From the NCBI GenBank assembly GCA_033557675.1, contig JAWQRM010000253.1:1-25571 (forward strand): a stretch of 25,571 bases of DNA. The letters are read 5' to 3'. This DNA is from Coptodactyla brooksi. Taxonomy: Eukaryota; Arthropoda; Insecta; Coleoptera; Scarabaeidae. The position numbers were made by a program, and so were the translations under genes. Below, piece by piece: positions 9,890 to 19,911 of this stretch. The notes beneath the pieces are model-generated. The model saw only the letters and a list, made by a program, of their open reading frames with translations. It made no database searches and was not told where the DNA came from. Numbering within the stretch: the stretch's first letter is position 1; each line of letters begins with the position of its first letter.

Positions 9890-10329
9890 AATCTTTAAGT
9901 TGGTAACAAACTTAAACACTGTATTCAGGTTTTCAGCCTCGTTTTCAGCATATCAGTTTTTCACTTCCAACTCATATAAAAACTTTCACTGGTCGTCCTT
10001 GCTTTCGAAATTTGTGGTGCTTAAATCAATTTTAGCACTTCTGCGCATTTTCTGTTCATTAGTTTTTATTTTCATGTGATTTGTGTCCATCAGAGTTGTT
10101 CTTATCTATCTGAAGTCTTGGATTTTCCTGATTGCATCTTCATTAGTTTATAGATCATTTGTCCTTTCAATATGTGTTATATTCATTAATCTCCTGTTTC
10201 TTATGTATCCATTCTTCGTTCTTACATAGCAAATCTATATAATCACGAGTTAATAAATATCATTACGTATAATTCGAATAAATTATGGCTTAGATGTAAT
10301 CTATTGTGTTAAGAAAGGTATCAAATACT
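9890..10329. other. No gene recognised
   Basis: A plus-strand open frame at 9816-10079 runs through repeat R and shows no motif. The rest is AT-rich. Confidence 0.5.
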
Positions 10330-10946
10330 CATTTTCGCAATCATCTACATTTAATGGGAAAAGCGAGAAAGCTATGATATGGAGGACAACAAGCAAAATT
10401 CGATAAAATAATGATTCTCGTAGTAAATATTTTCACTGTTAAAACTATTCAAATATTGTATAAAGCTTTTTTCAAACGTAGAATAAAATCCTATTAGCAG
10501 ATTGTTATTTAATTATTATCATTTTTGAACTTTGAACTCTATAGATAACGTTTGTTGAGGGCTTTCCAAAAACGCAGGTATAATTTGTTGTACATTAATA
10601 CATCCCATATTCAAGTTTTCGATTATTTTATGCTTATCAATCGTGAATCACACGCTTACGGAGAAGCTATTAGTCTCAGTTCGTAATAATTGAAATGATA
10701 TTAAATGGGAGGTGTTAAAATTAGGTATCAATCATGGTTGGCAAAGGATATTTTTTGGCATGACTAAGAAATAAAATATTTCTTTTATGTTAATAATACA
10801 TTCAATTATATGCGAACCATCGCTTAGAATTCCTAGTTTTTTTTAAGTATTCTGATATCTGTCATTTTTAATCTCTAATTGTTTTTAGAGATAAATCTTA
10901 ATAAGGAAAGAATGAAACCTTCTGTAACCATTTTTTTCCTTTACTA
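10330..10946 (+). repeat. Repeat family B, copy 1
   Basis: It is the reverse complement of 14750-15326 at roughly 80% by eye. Shared landmarks are TATGGAGGACAACA, CCTATTAGCAGATTGTTATT, TTATTTTATGCTTATCA and GTAACC/GATTACAGAAGG. It is about 600 bp, noncoding and of unknown class. Confidence 0.8.
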
Positions 10947-13760
10947 CTAGATTCAAATAATAATATTTCTATGGTCATTATTTTATTCGACATAACAAGT
11001 CTAAGAAAAAACTTAGAACACATTTTCAGTACAACTTATGAAAACAGATGTTTAGTATCTCCTTTAAGAACAGTTTGTTTTATGCGGCACTTGTAATTTT
11101 ACACCATATTAAAAATCTGATTATTGCAGGCCACTTCACATAGTCATTTACGAAACTTTATCGATCCCAGTTCCATAAACTTAAATCCCTAGATCTAAAA
11201 CTAATTTTGAATTCGCCAGTAAGTTTGTGTTTAAAACTAATTTCATTTGCGTTATTAAACTGCGGCGGCGTCGTTGGTGAACAAAATTTCGAAGTAATGT
11301 TGCTGCAATTTTAATTTCGAATACTCAAATCCCCGCAAGTAACTTTCCGTTCACTAAATAAAAAGAATTCACGATGTAACCGACAAAAAGTTTGCGAGGC
11401 GACGAAGGCATATTTTACCTAGTTCAATTTTCCCGGCTTTCCGTTTACTCTAGACTGTATCCTCCGGTGTAAACAGGACTGAAGGGTCACCTACACGACG
11501 AAGAAAAAGTAATCTTTTGAACAAATATCCCAAGGCACTTCCGCCGGAATCAAATCTTAAAATTAGGAAATCCAATATTTTAAGGTTGACATAGAGTCAA
11601 CGGTTTTATTTTCGAGCTTTATATTTCAGGGGTGTCATATCATGCTGGATTTAAAAGACATATAAATCATTTCTTTCGATGAATACGAAGCATATTCTTA
11701 AAAGGGTGCAACATATATAAATATATATAAAATATTTAATCAATATAAAAGCGGTATGTCAATGTCTGACATTTTCGCTCTCCACGAAAATATTACCTTA
11801 ACCGAACTGAAGTTTTTGAAAAACGAAAATGTCAGATTTGCTTTATTATTATGTGGGGAGGTACCTCTACAAGCCAGTACAAATCAAATAGATCAAAAAT
11901 TTATATCGTATAATGTAAAACTAGACGTGTACACAAAAACAAAGAAAAGGGGAATATCAAAAATCGGGAAACGAATTTTAAATGTAATTTGCCTACTCAC
12001 ATACGGCCGAGTTATCTGTGAAAATTAAATAACAAAAAATACTCATGAAAATCTTCATTTCCACGGGTACAATACTCTTTTTTTTCATTTTAGAACTAAA
12101 CATGTTTTCAGTATTTTGCTCAGCTGTGTACATGTTTAGTTATTGTGTACAGTTGCTTTCAAAAGTATTTGTTCGGAATTCACACCTCTTCATAATTCTT
12201 TGACATCAGTTTCTGAATTTTTCATAATTTGATAAATGATGGTCGGACCTTTTGAGGACAACTGTATCATACAAACACAACAATCGAACAGAATAATGTG
12301 CGTAGGCTGGTATTTGTATCCCGAGTATGACACGTACTCTAACAAACATAGAGATGGGCCCTTGGAAAAACACGCAACGTATTTCAGCCCGGACGGTGTG
12401 ATAAATTAGGTCGCGTCGCCCTGTTTGCTAGGAATTTAATTCAGCAAAGTTTTCATAGATGTTCTGCTCAGTTCAACGTATTTACATGGAGTTTTTGTTT
12501 GTATTTGAGTTAGCGAATTCGTGTGATTAAAATTTAAGACTAAGGTAGATAGGCAGGTAATGGATCCTTTTAAAGATTACGAAACTTTTGCCTGTCGGTG
12601 GAAATTCAATTTCAAGACTTTTCAAATACACCCCAGCATATTTAACAATAATAATTTAATATACAGCTAATTTGAAAGGGAAAATCAGTATGAAAAACTT
12701 ACTATAATAGGTTTCAGTGTTTGTGAAAGCAAGGGTTAAAATGATTAAATAGAGTGCACAAAGTGTAGGAAAATAAAAACGTACTCCGTTACGTCGGGGA
12801 TTTGAATAATATTTGGTGTGTTCGTTATGACGGCCTAAAAGAGCAGCCGTGATATAGCAAAAATGTGGAGGATTAATATGAAAAATGTGCCATTTCATTA
12901 AAGCTTTAGACCTGTTCGTGATAATATTCCATTAATACCTTGCATGACCACTCACACTGTTTCAACAGAATTAAGGCTTATTCTCAATTACTTTCAACTA
13001 CACACCTACGTACAAGTACATTTTAAACAAACAATACTATTGATAGAAAAATGTTTCTAACTGAAGTTTCATATTATTTATACAACTTTTTGCACCCTTA
13101 ATCCAGGATTTCCCCAAAATTTTGCTTTGAGAATATCAGTTGTTTAATATAATTTAATGTTAGAAAGTCAACCTAGTAAAGTATAAATTCAACTTTCAAA
13201 TCAAGGAATGCCAGCACAATAGGGATGATAGTGACAATTAGATTTCCAGAATAAGATTATCAAAGAGCAATTAGTATTAGGAATCTGTAGATTTTGTTTG
13301 CTTTTTGGTGATTATTATTAATAATAAACGAAAGTCTTATTGTTTCCAATCCAAACATAAGATATTCTCAGTTAATATTTCCCAAGAAAAGTTCGCAATT
13401 CATTGTACCATTCTCTTGATCTGTCCTCTCTTGATTTAGTAAGATTACGTATATTAAGATTTACCAACTTAATGGTAAATATGTATTTTAACTTATCACT
13501 AGTGCCTCGTTATTTGGGTTTTGAACTCCAAAAGTAGCTCTCAGTAAGAAATCAATCTCTTTCGATAAAGCACTAAAAGAGGTGAACAGCAGTGAACAAA
13601 AAAAAGCTTTAAAAGTCTTTATATATTCAATTGTAGAAACGCCTAAATGTAGTAACCTGTTAATACTAATGTTTTAAAATTCAACATATGCTTCAGGAGA
13701 AAGAAAGAACTAAAATGGAAAACCAGACTTACACACCTGTCCTAATTGGCCCACTTCGTT
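10947..13760. other. Long gene-poor stretch with two GC-richer islands
   Basis: No protein family was recognised. GC-richer blocks lie at about 11260-11560 (GCGGCGGCGTCGTTGG, then CTTCCGCCGGAATC) and 12240-12450 (GATGGGCCCTTGG, CAGCCCGGACGG); they may be conserved noncoding elements. A 90-codon frame at 11756-12028 (plus) follows an AT-rich TATA-like tract, but it has no motif and I do not call it a gene. Confidence 0.4.
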
Positions 13761-14388
13761 CTAATTAGATTTTAATTGCCTTGTCCTTCTACAAACCAGG
13801 TCAAAAAGGGTCGAGGCAGGTACAGGGGCAGGGCCGTTATTAAATATTTTATTTTGTTTTTAACAATTTCTAGGCTTCCGGCTGCGTCAAGTTGATTATT
13901 TGAATTAACTTGTTTAATCAATTCTATTTTATCATTTATTCTCTGGTTAAGAGTAATCATTTGGACGGTCAAACTGGATTTTTATGGTGTATAATTTTTA
14001 AAATGATTTAAGTGCTCTTTATATCTAATTTTAAAAGACCTACGCGTTTGCACTATGTAACTTTTATTGCAGTTACTGCAACTTGTTTTATAAATTCCCG
14101 ATTTGTCTATTAAATCTATTTTACCTTGTGGATTAAAGATAAAATGTTGGAGTTTAATGAACTATTTAGATTCTTCTTTGGGTGCTGTGTATGTTTACGT
14201 AAGTCGATTTTAAAGTTCTCTTTTCTTAAACTGTTATGTATTATATTTGTATTAAACCCGTTATATATAGCTAACTCTTCAATATATTTAAGTTCTTTAT
14301 TATACCTAATTTTGTTTAGTGGAACGTTTAGCAACCAATCTATCATACTATTAAGTGCTGCTATTTTGTGTTGGAAATGATGATTAGA
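13761..14388 (-). pseudogene. Penelope-like retroelement: RT C-terminal region, GIY-YIG endonuclease and tail, frameshifted
   Basis: Read right to left in three frames. Block 1 (14388-14116) has SNHHFQHKIAALNSM, then LLNVPLNKIRYNKEL and IEELAIYNGF. This is the pattern that follows the reverse-transcriptase domain in Penelope-like elements. Block 2 (about 14130-13982) has SGIYKTSCSNCNKSYIVQ, then RRSFKIRYKEH: a GIY-YIG nuclease domain with its cysteine pair and the conserved Arg, but with YIG changed to YIV. Block 3 (13972-13761) has LIKQVNSNNQLDAAGSLEI and, after another one-base shift, NGPAPVPASTLFDLV and a stop at 13761-13763. Such elements copy themselves by target-primed reverse transcription, with the GIY-YIG domain nicking DNA. 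The upstream reverse-transcriptase domain is absent, and at least two frameshifts show it is dead. The family assignment is firm; the subfamily is not. Confidence 0.88.
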
Positions 14389-14620
14389 GTTTTGTATTAG
14401 TTTCTTCTACTAAAATTGAATTTATTGCACTGTATAAAAAAATTAGGAGACAAATTGGATTTTTAGAGCAAGATTTTTATTTCGATTTCAAAGAGGTCAA
14501 ACTGAGGTTCAATTGTCCAGAGAAACTATAGTGACCACAGAAATAAAGTATGATAATTTCTTAATTCATTTGGTACTCACAAACTTTACTAAAGCTAACG
14601 CCCTAACCACAACAAGATTG
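14389..14620. other. Link between Penelope remnant and hammerhead
   Basis: The minus-strand frame just upstream of 14388 hits a stop near 14409. Residues reading ETNTK in another frame may be the decayed continuation of the reverse transcriptase. The remainder up to the ribozyme is unrecognised. Confidence 0.4.
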
Positions 14621-14680
14621 TTTAGAATCTCGACATATGTTTCGGTTTATCTAGTAAACCTTCATCAGGAAAATATTATC
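14621..14680 (-). ncRNA. Hammerhead ribozyme with intact core (copy B)
   Basis: Read on the minus strand: CTGATGA (14668-14662), one A, stem II GGTTTA/TAAACC (14660-14655 with 14649-14644) closing a 5-nt loop, then GAA (14643-14641). A minimal self-complementary stem III ACATATGT (14640-14633) and a C at 14632 follow, giving a GUC cleavage site between 14632 and 14631. The stem I 3' strand is GAGATTCT (14631-14624). All invariant core bases are present. Stem I is weaker than in copy A: C-G, U-A, U-G and U-A next to the core, then mismatches. A 2-3 bp stem III and the additional A before stem II fit hammerheads of Penelope-like elements, which are thought to act as dimers. The RT/GIY-YIG remains of such an element lie on the same strand 230 bp downstream. 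Activity is inferred. Confidence 0.8.
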
Positions 14681-14749
14681 ATGTTTGCATAGTGATATAA
14701 ATAAACCCTTAATGTTTTGCTTACAAAATATGAACCAGCGTTTGCATCC

Positions 14750-15326
14750 AATAGTAAAGGAAAAAAATGATTACAGAAGGTTTTATTCTTTTGCTTATTA
14801 AAATTGATCTCTAAACGACAATTAGAGATTAAAAAGGAAAGACACGAGAATAGAATACAATATAAAGCGATGATACGCATATGATTAAATGTGTCATTAA
14901 TATAAAACAAATATTTTATGTCTCAGTCATGTCAAAAAATATCCGTTGCTAACTATGATTGATGCTTAACTTTAACACCTTTCATTTAATATCGTTTCAA
15001 TTTTCCATAGGCACGTGATTCATGTTTGATAAGCATAAAATAATAGAAAACTTGAATGTGGGTTGTATTAATGTACCTACAATTTTAATTTATTTCGAAA
15101 CATTAAACGTTATATCGTTGCACAAAAATGATAATAATTAAATAACAATCTGCTAATAGGATTTTACCATACGCTTGATAAAAAAAAGCTTCCTACAAGT
15201 TTTCAGTAGTTTTAACAGTCAAAACGTGTTCTCATCGAAAATGATTATTTTATAGAATTTTTGGTGTTGTCCTCCATACCATAGCTTTTTCGCTTTTTCC
15301 ATTGCATGTAGATCATTGTGAAAATG
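14750..15326 (-). repeat. Repeat family B, copy 2 (inverted)
   Basis: This is the inverted partner of 10330-10946. It lies between the hammerhead (ending at 14680) and the mariner (starting at 15359) and contains no open frame of note. Confidence 0.8.
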
Positions 15327-15358
15327 GTCTGGAAAAGAATGGAATATATAAGGTGATA

Positions 15359-15386
15359 CGAGGGTTGCCTTTTATATTTCGGGATT
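15359..15386. repeat. mariner terminal inverted repeat, 3' end relative to transposase
   Basis: It starts CGAGGGTTGCC and ends TTTCGGGATT, matching 27 of 28 bases of the opposite end. Confidence 0.95.
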
Positions 15387-15426
15387 AGAGAACAAAAACA
15401 AATATTAATCATCGAAAATCACTTTA

Positions 15427-16401
15427 TTATTTTTCAAAATATTCCCCATAAAGATCTATACACTTTTGCATGCGTTTGAACCAATTGTCGAAGCACTTTT
15501 TCCACTCTGATTGAGGTATCTCCAAAACATGCGTTCTGAATGCAGCAACCGCTTCTTCAGGTGTCGAAAAACGTTGACCTCTCAGTTTGTTTTTTACGTA
15601 CGGGAATAAAAAGAAGTCATTTGGTGAAAGGTCAGGACTATACGGCGGATGACTCATCAAATCGATGTTTTGGGTGCTCAAAAATGCAGTTGTTTGAGCC
15701 GATGTGTGAGAGCTCGCATTGTCGTGGTGAAGAGTGATCCGTCTTCGGCGGTTGGTTTTCCTGATTTCTTGGAAGACAACTGGCAAACAAATTGTTGTGT
15801 ACCACTCAGAATTGACTGTTCTGCGTTGTTCTAGTGGTACGGTTGCGACATGTCCAGTTTTTCCGAAAAAACATGCGACCATTTGCTTGGAAGTGCTTCG
15901 TGCGCGAACAACTTTTGTTGGATTTGGCTCATCTTGAAACACCCATACAGTCGACTGCTGTTTACTTTCGGGCTCATACGCGTAAATCCACGATTCATCA
16001 CCTGTCACGATGTCATAGACGTGTTTTGAAGCACCGCGATCGTATTTTTTGAGCATTTCTTTCGACCAATCGACACGAGCCTTTTTTTGAGCGATTGACA
16101 AATTGTGTGGGATCCAACGCGAACAAATTTTTTTGACAGTTAAATGTTCATGCAATATTGAGTGTATGCTGGTCCCACTAATGCCTAAGGTTGTCTCTAT
16201 CTCACGATAGGTCACATGACGATCTTGCAATATCAGTTCGCGTACAGCATCAATGGTTTTCGGAACAACAACTGATTTTGGACGACCTTCACGAAATTCG
16301 TCTTGGAGTGAACTACGACCACGAATGAATTCACCATACCATCGATAAACACTGGTCCTTGATGGAGCTTCATCGCCAAAAGTTGAATTAAGTTCATCCA
16401 T
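15427..16401 (-). CDS. mariner transposase (DD34D), N-terminally short
   Basis: This nuclear DNA transposase of the Tc1/mariner superfamily cuts and pastes its element into TA sites. From the ATG at 16401 the frame encodes 324 residues ending in TAA at 15427-15429. An N-terminal helix-turn-helix region (TFGDEAPSRTSVYRW) is followed by a second one (VTYREIETTLGISGTSIHSI) and the linker motif RWIPHNL. The catalytic triad is GDESW, HHDNASSH and YSPDLSPNDFFLF, with 34 residues between the second and third Asp, as in mariners. No stop or frameshift interrupts the frame. Mariner transposases are usually about 345-350 residues, and here the first ~25 residues of the paired-like DNA-binding domain are missing. 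Upstream in frame come LRLY and then stop codons, so either a deletion or frameshift removed the true start. DNA binding may therefore be impaired. A minus-strand AATAAA lies just past the stop. Confidence 0.93.
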   Translation of the reverse strand: MDELNSTFGDEAPSRTSVYRWYGEFIRGRSSLQDEFREGRPKSVVVPKTIDAVRELILQDRHVTYREIETTLGISGTSIHSILHEHLTVKKICSRWIPHNLSIAQKKARVDWSKEMLKKYDRGASKHVYDIVTGDESWIYAYEPESKQQSTVWVFQDEPNPTKVVRARSTSKQMVACFFGKTGHVATVPLEQRRTVNSEWYTTICLPVVFQEIRKTNRRRRITLHHDNASSHTSAQTTAFLSTQNIDLMSHPPYSPDLSPNDFFLFPYVKNKLRGQRFSTPEEAVAAFRTHVLEIPQSEWKKCFDNWFKRMQKCIDLYGEYFEK

Positions 16402-16471
16402 GTATAACCGCAAAAACGTCTAACTTTACGATAGAGCTGTCAGTTGCCAGATTGCAACGCTAGGGTTGTCA

Positions 16472-16499
16472 AATCCCGAAACATAAAAGGCAACCCTCG
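16472..16499. repeat. mariner terminal inverted repeat, 5' end relative to transposase
   Basis: It is the complement of the 15359 end with a single mismatch (A versus G at TIR position 18) and is followed by TA. Confidence 0.95.
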
Positions 16500-16501
16500 T
16501 A

Positions 16502-17456
16502 TGTAAATTCTTGAAGAAACAAGAATTAATTTTTATTAAATTCAAAGATTTTCTGGTCACATAATATTAGCTCTAGACACAGAAAGCTTTGTGTGCATTT
16601 GAATTCATAAAAACCTAGCATAGAAAATGCCTCTTATTGTGAAAATTTTTGTATAACTACAACAACCGCTAATAAACAATTAGTTTGCAACTTATGATTT
16701 TTAATTTCAATATTTAATTAGTTCTGCAACTATGCGCCATCAATATGATATTGATCTTAAAATCTCATAAAGAAAAGACGAGCAACTGCTCGATACTTTA
16801 ATATTTCAGCGTTTCCGTCGAGAAACGACGGCATAAAATGAGAGATTGCCAAGAAAAGTTAAAATTGTTGGAGTCTTAAGGGAGAAGTTGTTTTTAGGAG
16901 CTGGAAATGCTAGAATATTGACAAATTTTCGTGAATCTCAGCCAATCTTTTGAAATAAATATACCCTTCTACTAATAGTTCAGAATTCCATTAGGGTTGT
17001 AATTTGTTAGAAGCAGGATTTTCTCACACTCTAACCATCATCAAAGCTTATCATAGAAGCAAACGGTTGTATTCTCAAAAATCTGGATATATTTTGACAT
17101 TCTTTTAAACTTGTAAAAGTGGCTTAAACAAACTTATTTATACGTTGTTCTGCGTAAACTGTCAAAAATAAAATGCGATTGAATAAATACTTTTTTTTGA
17201 AAACTTCGCTATTTAGTAGGATGTTGTGTTGAGTTAGAAAGGAAGGCTAACTATTCACCAGAAAACACTAACACCTTCAAAATCAATCTATCCCCACATA
17301 TGAAGCAAGAATCGCCAAGATTAATCGCCATTAAATTTTGTATTGTTGCGCAGATAATCTCAGATTTAACTTTTTGCTATTGATTGCATTTAAGTACTCC
17401 TCTTTCCAGAAATCTAAATTTCTATACTCAAAATTTGCAATAAATAGTAGTCTGAC
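16502..17456. other. AT-rich DNA, no gene recognised
   Basis: The only structure noted is a short perfect hairpin at 16815-16831 (CCGTCG, loop AGAAA, CGACGG). Confidence 0.5.
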
Positions 17457-17672
17457 ATGTTTATTTTCCACCCTACAAAAACACTTATTGCCACACGTTG
17501 TATTTTAACAGGAAACTTCATCATTAATTCAGCATCATGTGCAGTTGAAAAGGGTTTCTCTCTCAAGACATTTCAGAACACCCTACCTTGCTTAAGAGTT
17601 GGCATTCTTCATGTTCCAGCTCCAACTTGTCTTGAGAACGTTATCACTTCATGCGATTGTTTTTTTATATAA
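17457..17672 (+). pseudogene. Doubtful hAT-type transposase C-terminal scrap
   Basis: An open frame of 71 codons contains INSASCAVEKGFSLK. The hAT dimerisation domain typically has SA-x-x-ERxFS followed by a Leu/Lys-rich helix, so this may be a decayed copy. The match is short, the rest of the frame does not follow the family, and no partner sequence is visible. This is a weak call. Confidence 0.15.
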
Positions 17673-19239
17673 AAAACATTTTTATTAATATTGAAATGCA
17701 GTTGCTCATTTTTCAGTTTTTTCACGACTTTTAAGACCATATCGCTTTTAGGGGGCACAATTTGCAGAGCCAATCAAATGTTGAAATTTAAAATTACCAA
17801 CATAATTTGTAAATATGACTGTACATGTTTGCACGCAGAGAAAAACATTCTTGACCTAATAATATGTGAACTGCCACTCCATATATTCCTTGATTGAAAA
17901 TATTGGTTTAACTTAAGAAAAGGTTATTCACGTAAAATATTGATCAAAGAAAAGAATGCTTATAAAATTAATTTAAATATAGTCCAAGGATTAAAAATTA
18001 GTCCAAGGATTAAACAGTATAAGAAAATATTGTATAAAAAATAAGCGTATACAAAAAGTGAACAGCCTAGGAAGGTTCAACGAGCTAATCTTATAAAATA
18101 CTCATTTCTTGACGTTTCATTTGACCATTAATGTAGGCTCATCAAATCATCATAAAAGGCGATAAGGGGCAATGGACAAGAATCGCAATATGGCAGACCC
18201 GCAATGTGACGGTTATGTAATAGTATCATAAGAGTCAAAATACGGGGCTTTTCTATTCCAAATTAAATGTTCTATTGAAATAGTTCCATTTAAAAAAATA
18301 TTATTCCATTTAAAAAAATATTATTTCTTGAAATAATTCGAAAACGCTGCTTTAAATTGTTTTTCTGTTTGCACCATTGTGGCCAAAATAAAAAGATACA
18401 GTTATTTGCTAATTTAATCAAATTTGCAGCTACAATAATAAAGAAGTTACCAATAGTGCAGAGTTAATTTTATACACCTTGTGTATGCTTTGAACGTTGC
18501 AATTCTTCATTTATTTTTTATTCTTGAACCAGTTGCATTGACTTCGCCAGCTTCCAATGACTTGTTCCTGCCATAGCGACATAGCGAGATGATCACCTTT
18601 TCCTTGCATATATTTATTATCCCAAACATGATTTATATCGATGTACCGTCGATTATTATTGTTAGTATTTGACACATGAAGGTTATTCGATAGTTGAATA
18701 CATTCATATTTGTAATATAATTAATTCACTGTAGTTGTCGTAAATTCTATATTAAACTCTAATATCATACATTGGTTTTTCTAACATCATAGAAAAATAT
18801 CAGGGTCTTTTCGCAGTAAATTTCATCAGCATTAATTCCGATTACATTAATCAACATTAGCTCTGTATACACAGAAAGATTTACCGGTCGGTATGAACAA
18901 TTTATTGCGAAGTTGTATTGTCTGAGTTTGAGTGATAAATGTACAGATAAGCGACAAATACATAGCTAAATTCGTATAAATCTCGATTAGTTTACATAGT
19001 CATGATTTAAGTAGAATCCTGTACTCATTGAAAGGTATTGCTCTTTATTCCAGAATGGTGAAAATAATCTACAAACTGGAATTAATCATATTTTCAGAAA
19101 GCTTATCGCATCGAGATAAACTTGTCAATTTATGGAAAATCGTTATACACGATTTTCCCTAATCGTTAATCATCATGGACAATGCCAGTTTATCATTCAA
19201 AACAAGTGTGCACAAAATAGATATATGCTACCAAATGGA
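17673..19239. other. AT-rich DNA with small tandem duplications
   Basis: A 19-bp-spaced duplication of AGTCCAAGGATTAAA lies at 17981-18014. Two exact tandem copies of a 20-bp unit (TTCCATTTAAAAAAATATTA) lie at 18284-18323. No gene was recognised. From about 19111 the plus frame becomes open towards the transposase remnant that follows. Confidence 0.6.
18284..18323. repeat. Exact tandem duplication, 20-bp unit, two copies
   Basis: Two identical 20-bp units lie head to tail at 18284-18303 and 18304-18323. This is probably recent slippage. Confidence 0.9.
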
Positions 19240-19536
19240 AATGTTTGGCTTGAACAAGACGGGGCAACGCTCCACTATGGTCTAGATCCAAGAAACTACC
19301 ATTGAATGGCCAGCTAAATCACCAGACTTTAACGTTTTAGATTTCTTTCTGTGGGATTATCTCAAGAGCAAAGTGTATGCAACAAAACCAAATAACATTG
19401 AAAATCTCAAAGATAGAATACGCACAGAAATAGACAATATTTCACCTCAAGTTTTAGAGAAAGTTAGGCATTTTACTGCAGACTATGTTTTTGTCAAGAA
19501 GCCAATGGAGAACATGTTGAAAATTTAATAAGCTAA
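19240..19536 (+). pseudogene. Tc1/mariner-superfamily DDE transposase remnant, C-terminal part
   Basis: The first frame gives NVWLEQDGATLHYG (the QDGAxxH block with the second catalytic Asp) and hits a stop at 19303-19305. A shifted frame from 19295 gives TIEWPAKSPDFNVLDFFLW, then YLKSKVYATKP and IENLKDRIRTEI, the block with the third catalytic residue. A further shift near the end gives CFCQEANGEHVENLIS and the stop at 19534-19536. These blocks match the insect transposases that combine a DDE_3-type nuclease with a DUF4817-type N-terminus. About 15 residues between the two blocks are deleted. The N-terminal half was not found, so this is a dead fragment. Confidence 0.85.
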
Positions 19537-19715
19537 AGCAACAACGAGTAGCGCTGTAGAAAAATACTTTTTTGTTTCATTAACTGTTCAGTTTCTCTAT
19601 ACTTTTGTGTTTTGATTAAATCTCCTTGAAACCATTATCCTTTATCACTTAAACCTTAAGTGTTGTAGGTTGTTGAAATTAGATGATCAAGTAGAATCCA
19701 AAAATTCAAAAATAT

Positions 19716-19743
19716 ACAAGGTGTTGCATTTAAAAAAATGACC
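19716..19743 (+). repeat. Transposon-end-like sequence after TA
   Basis: ACAAGGTGTTGCATTTAAAA follows a TA. The reverse complement of 23193-23213 (ACAGGGTATTCCATTTAAAA) is closely similar, so the two look like inverted ends of one element family, 3.5 kb apart. Confidence 0.35.
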
Positions 19744-19911
19744 TATCTATTACTGCTAATACATGGATGATTCTGTATATTGAAATTCTAATTTAAAAGA
19801 CGTAAATTTGAGAATAAATATCGACCTGTCCGAGCATTTTCAACAATTTTCTAAAATATCGCCAAAAAGCATTTTATTCCATAAGTGCTATCCTCACTGT
19901 ATATATTCGTA

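Larger units (their letters stand above)
15357..16501 (-). mobile_element. mariner transposon, with TA target duplications
   Basis: The element itself is 15359-16499 (1141 bp). Its 28-bp terminal inverted repeats (15359-15386 and 16472-16499, beginning CGAGGGTTGCC) differ at one position. TA dinucleotides at 15357-15358 and 16500-16501 are the expected target duplication. It encloses a single transposase frame on the minus strand. The near-identical ends and the open frame indicate a recent insertion compared with everything around it. At 1141 bp it is somewhat shorter than the roughly 1.3 kb usual for mariners. Confidence 0.95.

Noticed and set aside
11756..12028. 90-codon plus-strand open frame after a TATA-like tract
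   Set aside because: No recognisable motif, family or conserved neighbour. A frame of this length can arise by chance, and the TATA-like tract is plain AT repeat.
14126..14380. 84-codon plus-strand open frame with hydrophobic composition
   Set aside because: It is antisense to the Penelope-like coding block, whose motifs are clear on the minus strand.
15540..16052. Four plus-strand open frames inside the mariner
   Set aside because: They are shadows of the transposase on the opposite strand.
16402..16413. Extending the mariner transposase by four residues to 16413
   Set aside because: That start is TTG, which a eukaryotic mariner is unlikely to use, and in-frame stops lie just upstream. 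The first ATG is at 16401.
18465..18490. TACACCTTGTGTA considered as the partner of the transposon end at 19716
   Set aside because: Only about 8 bases agree, and it is a short local palindrome, so the match is not meaningful.
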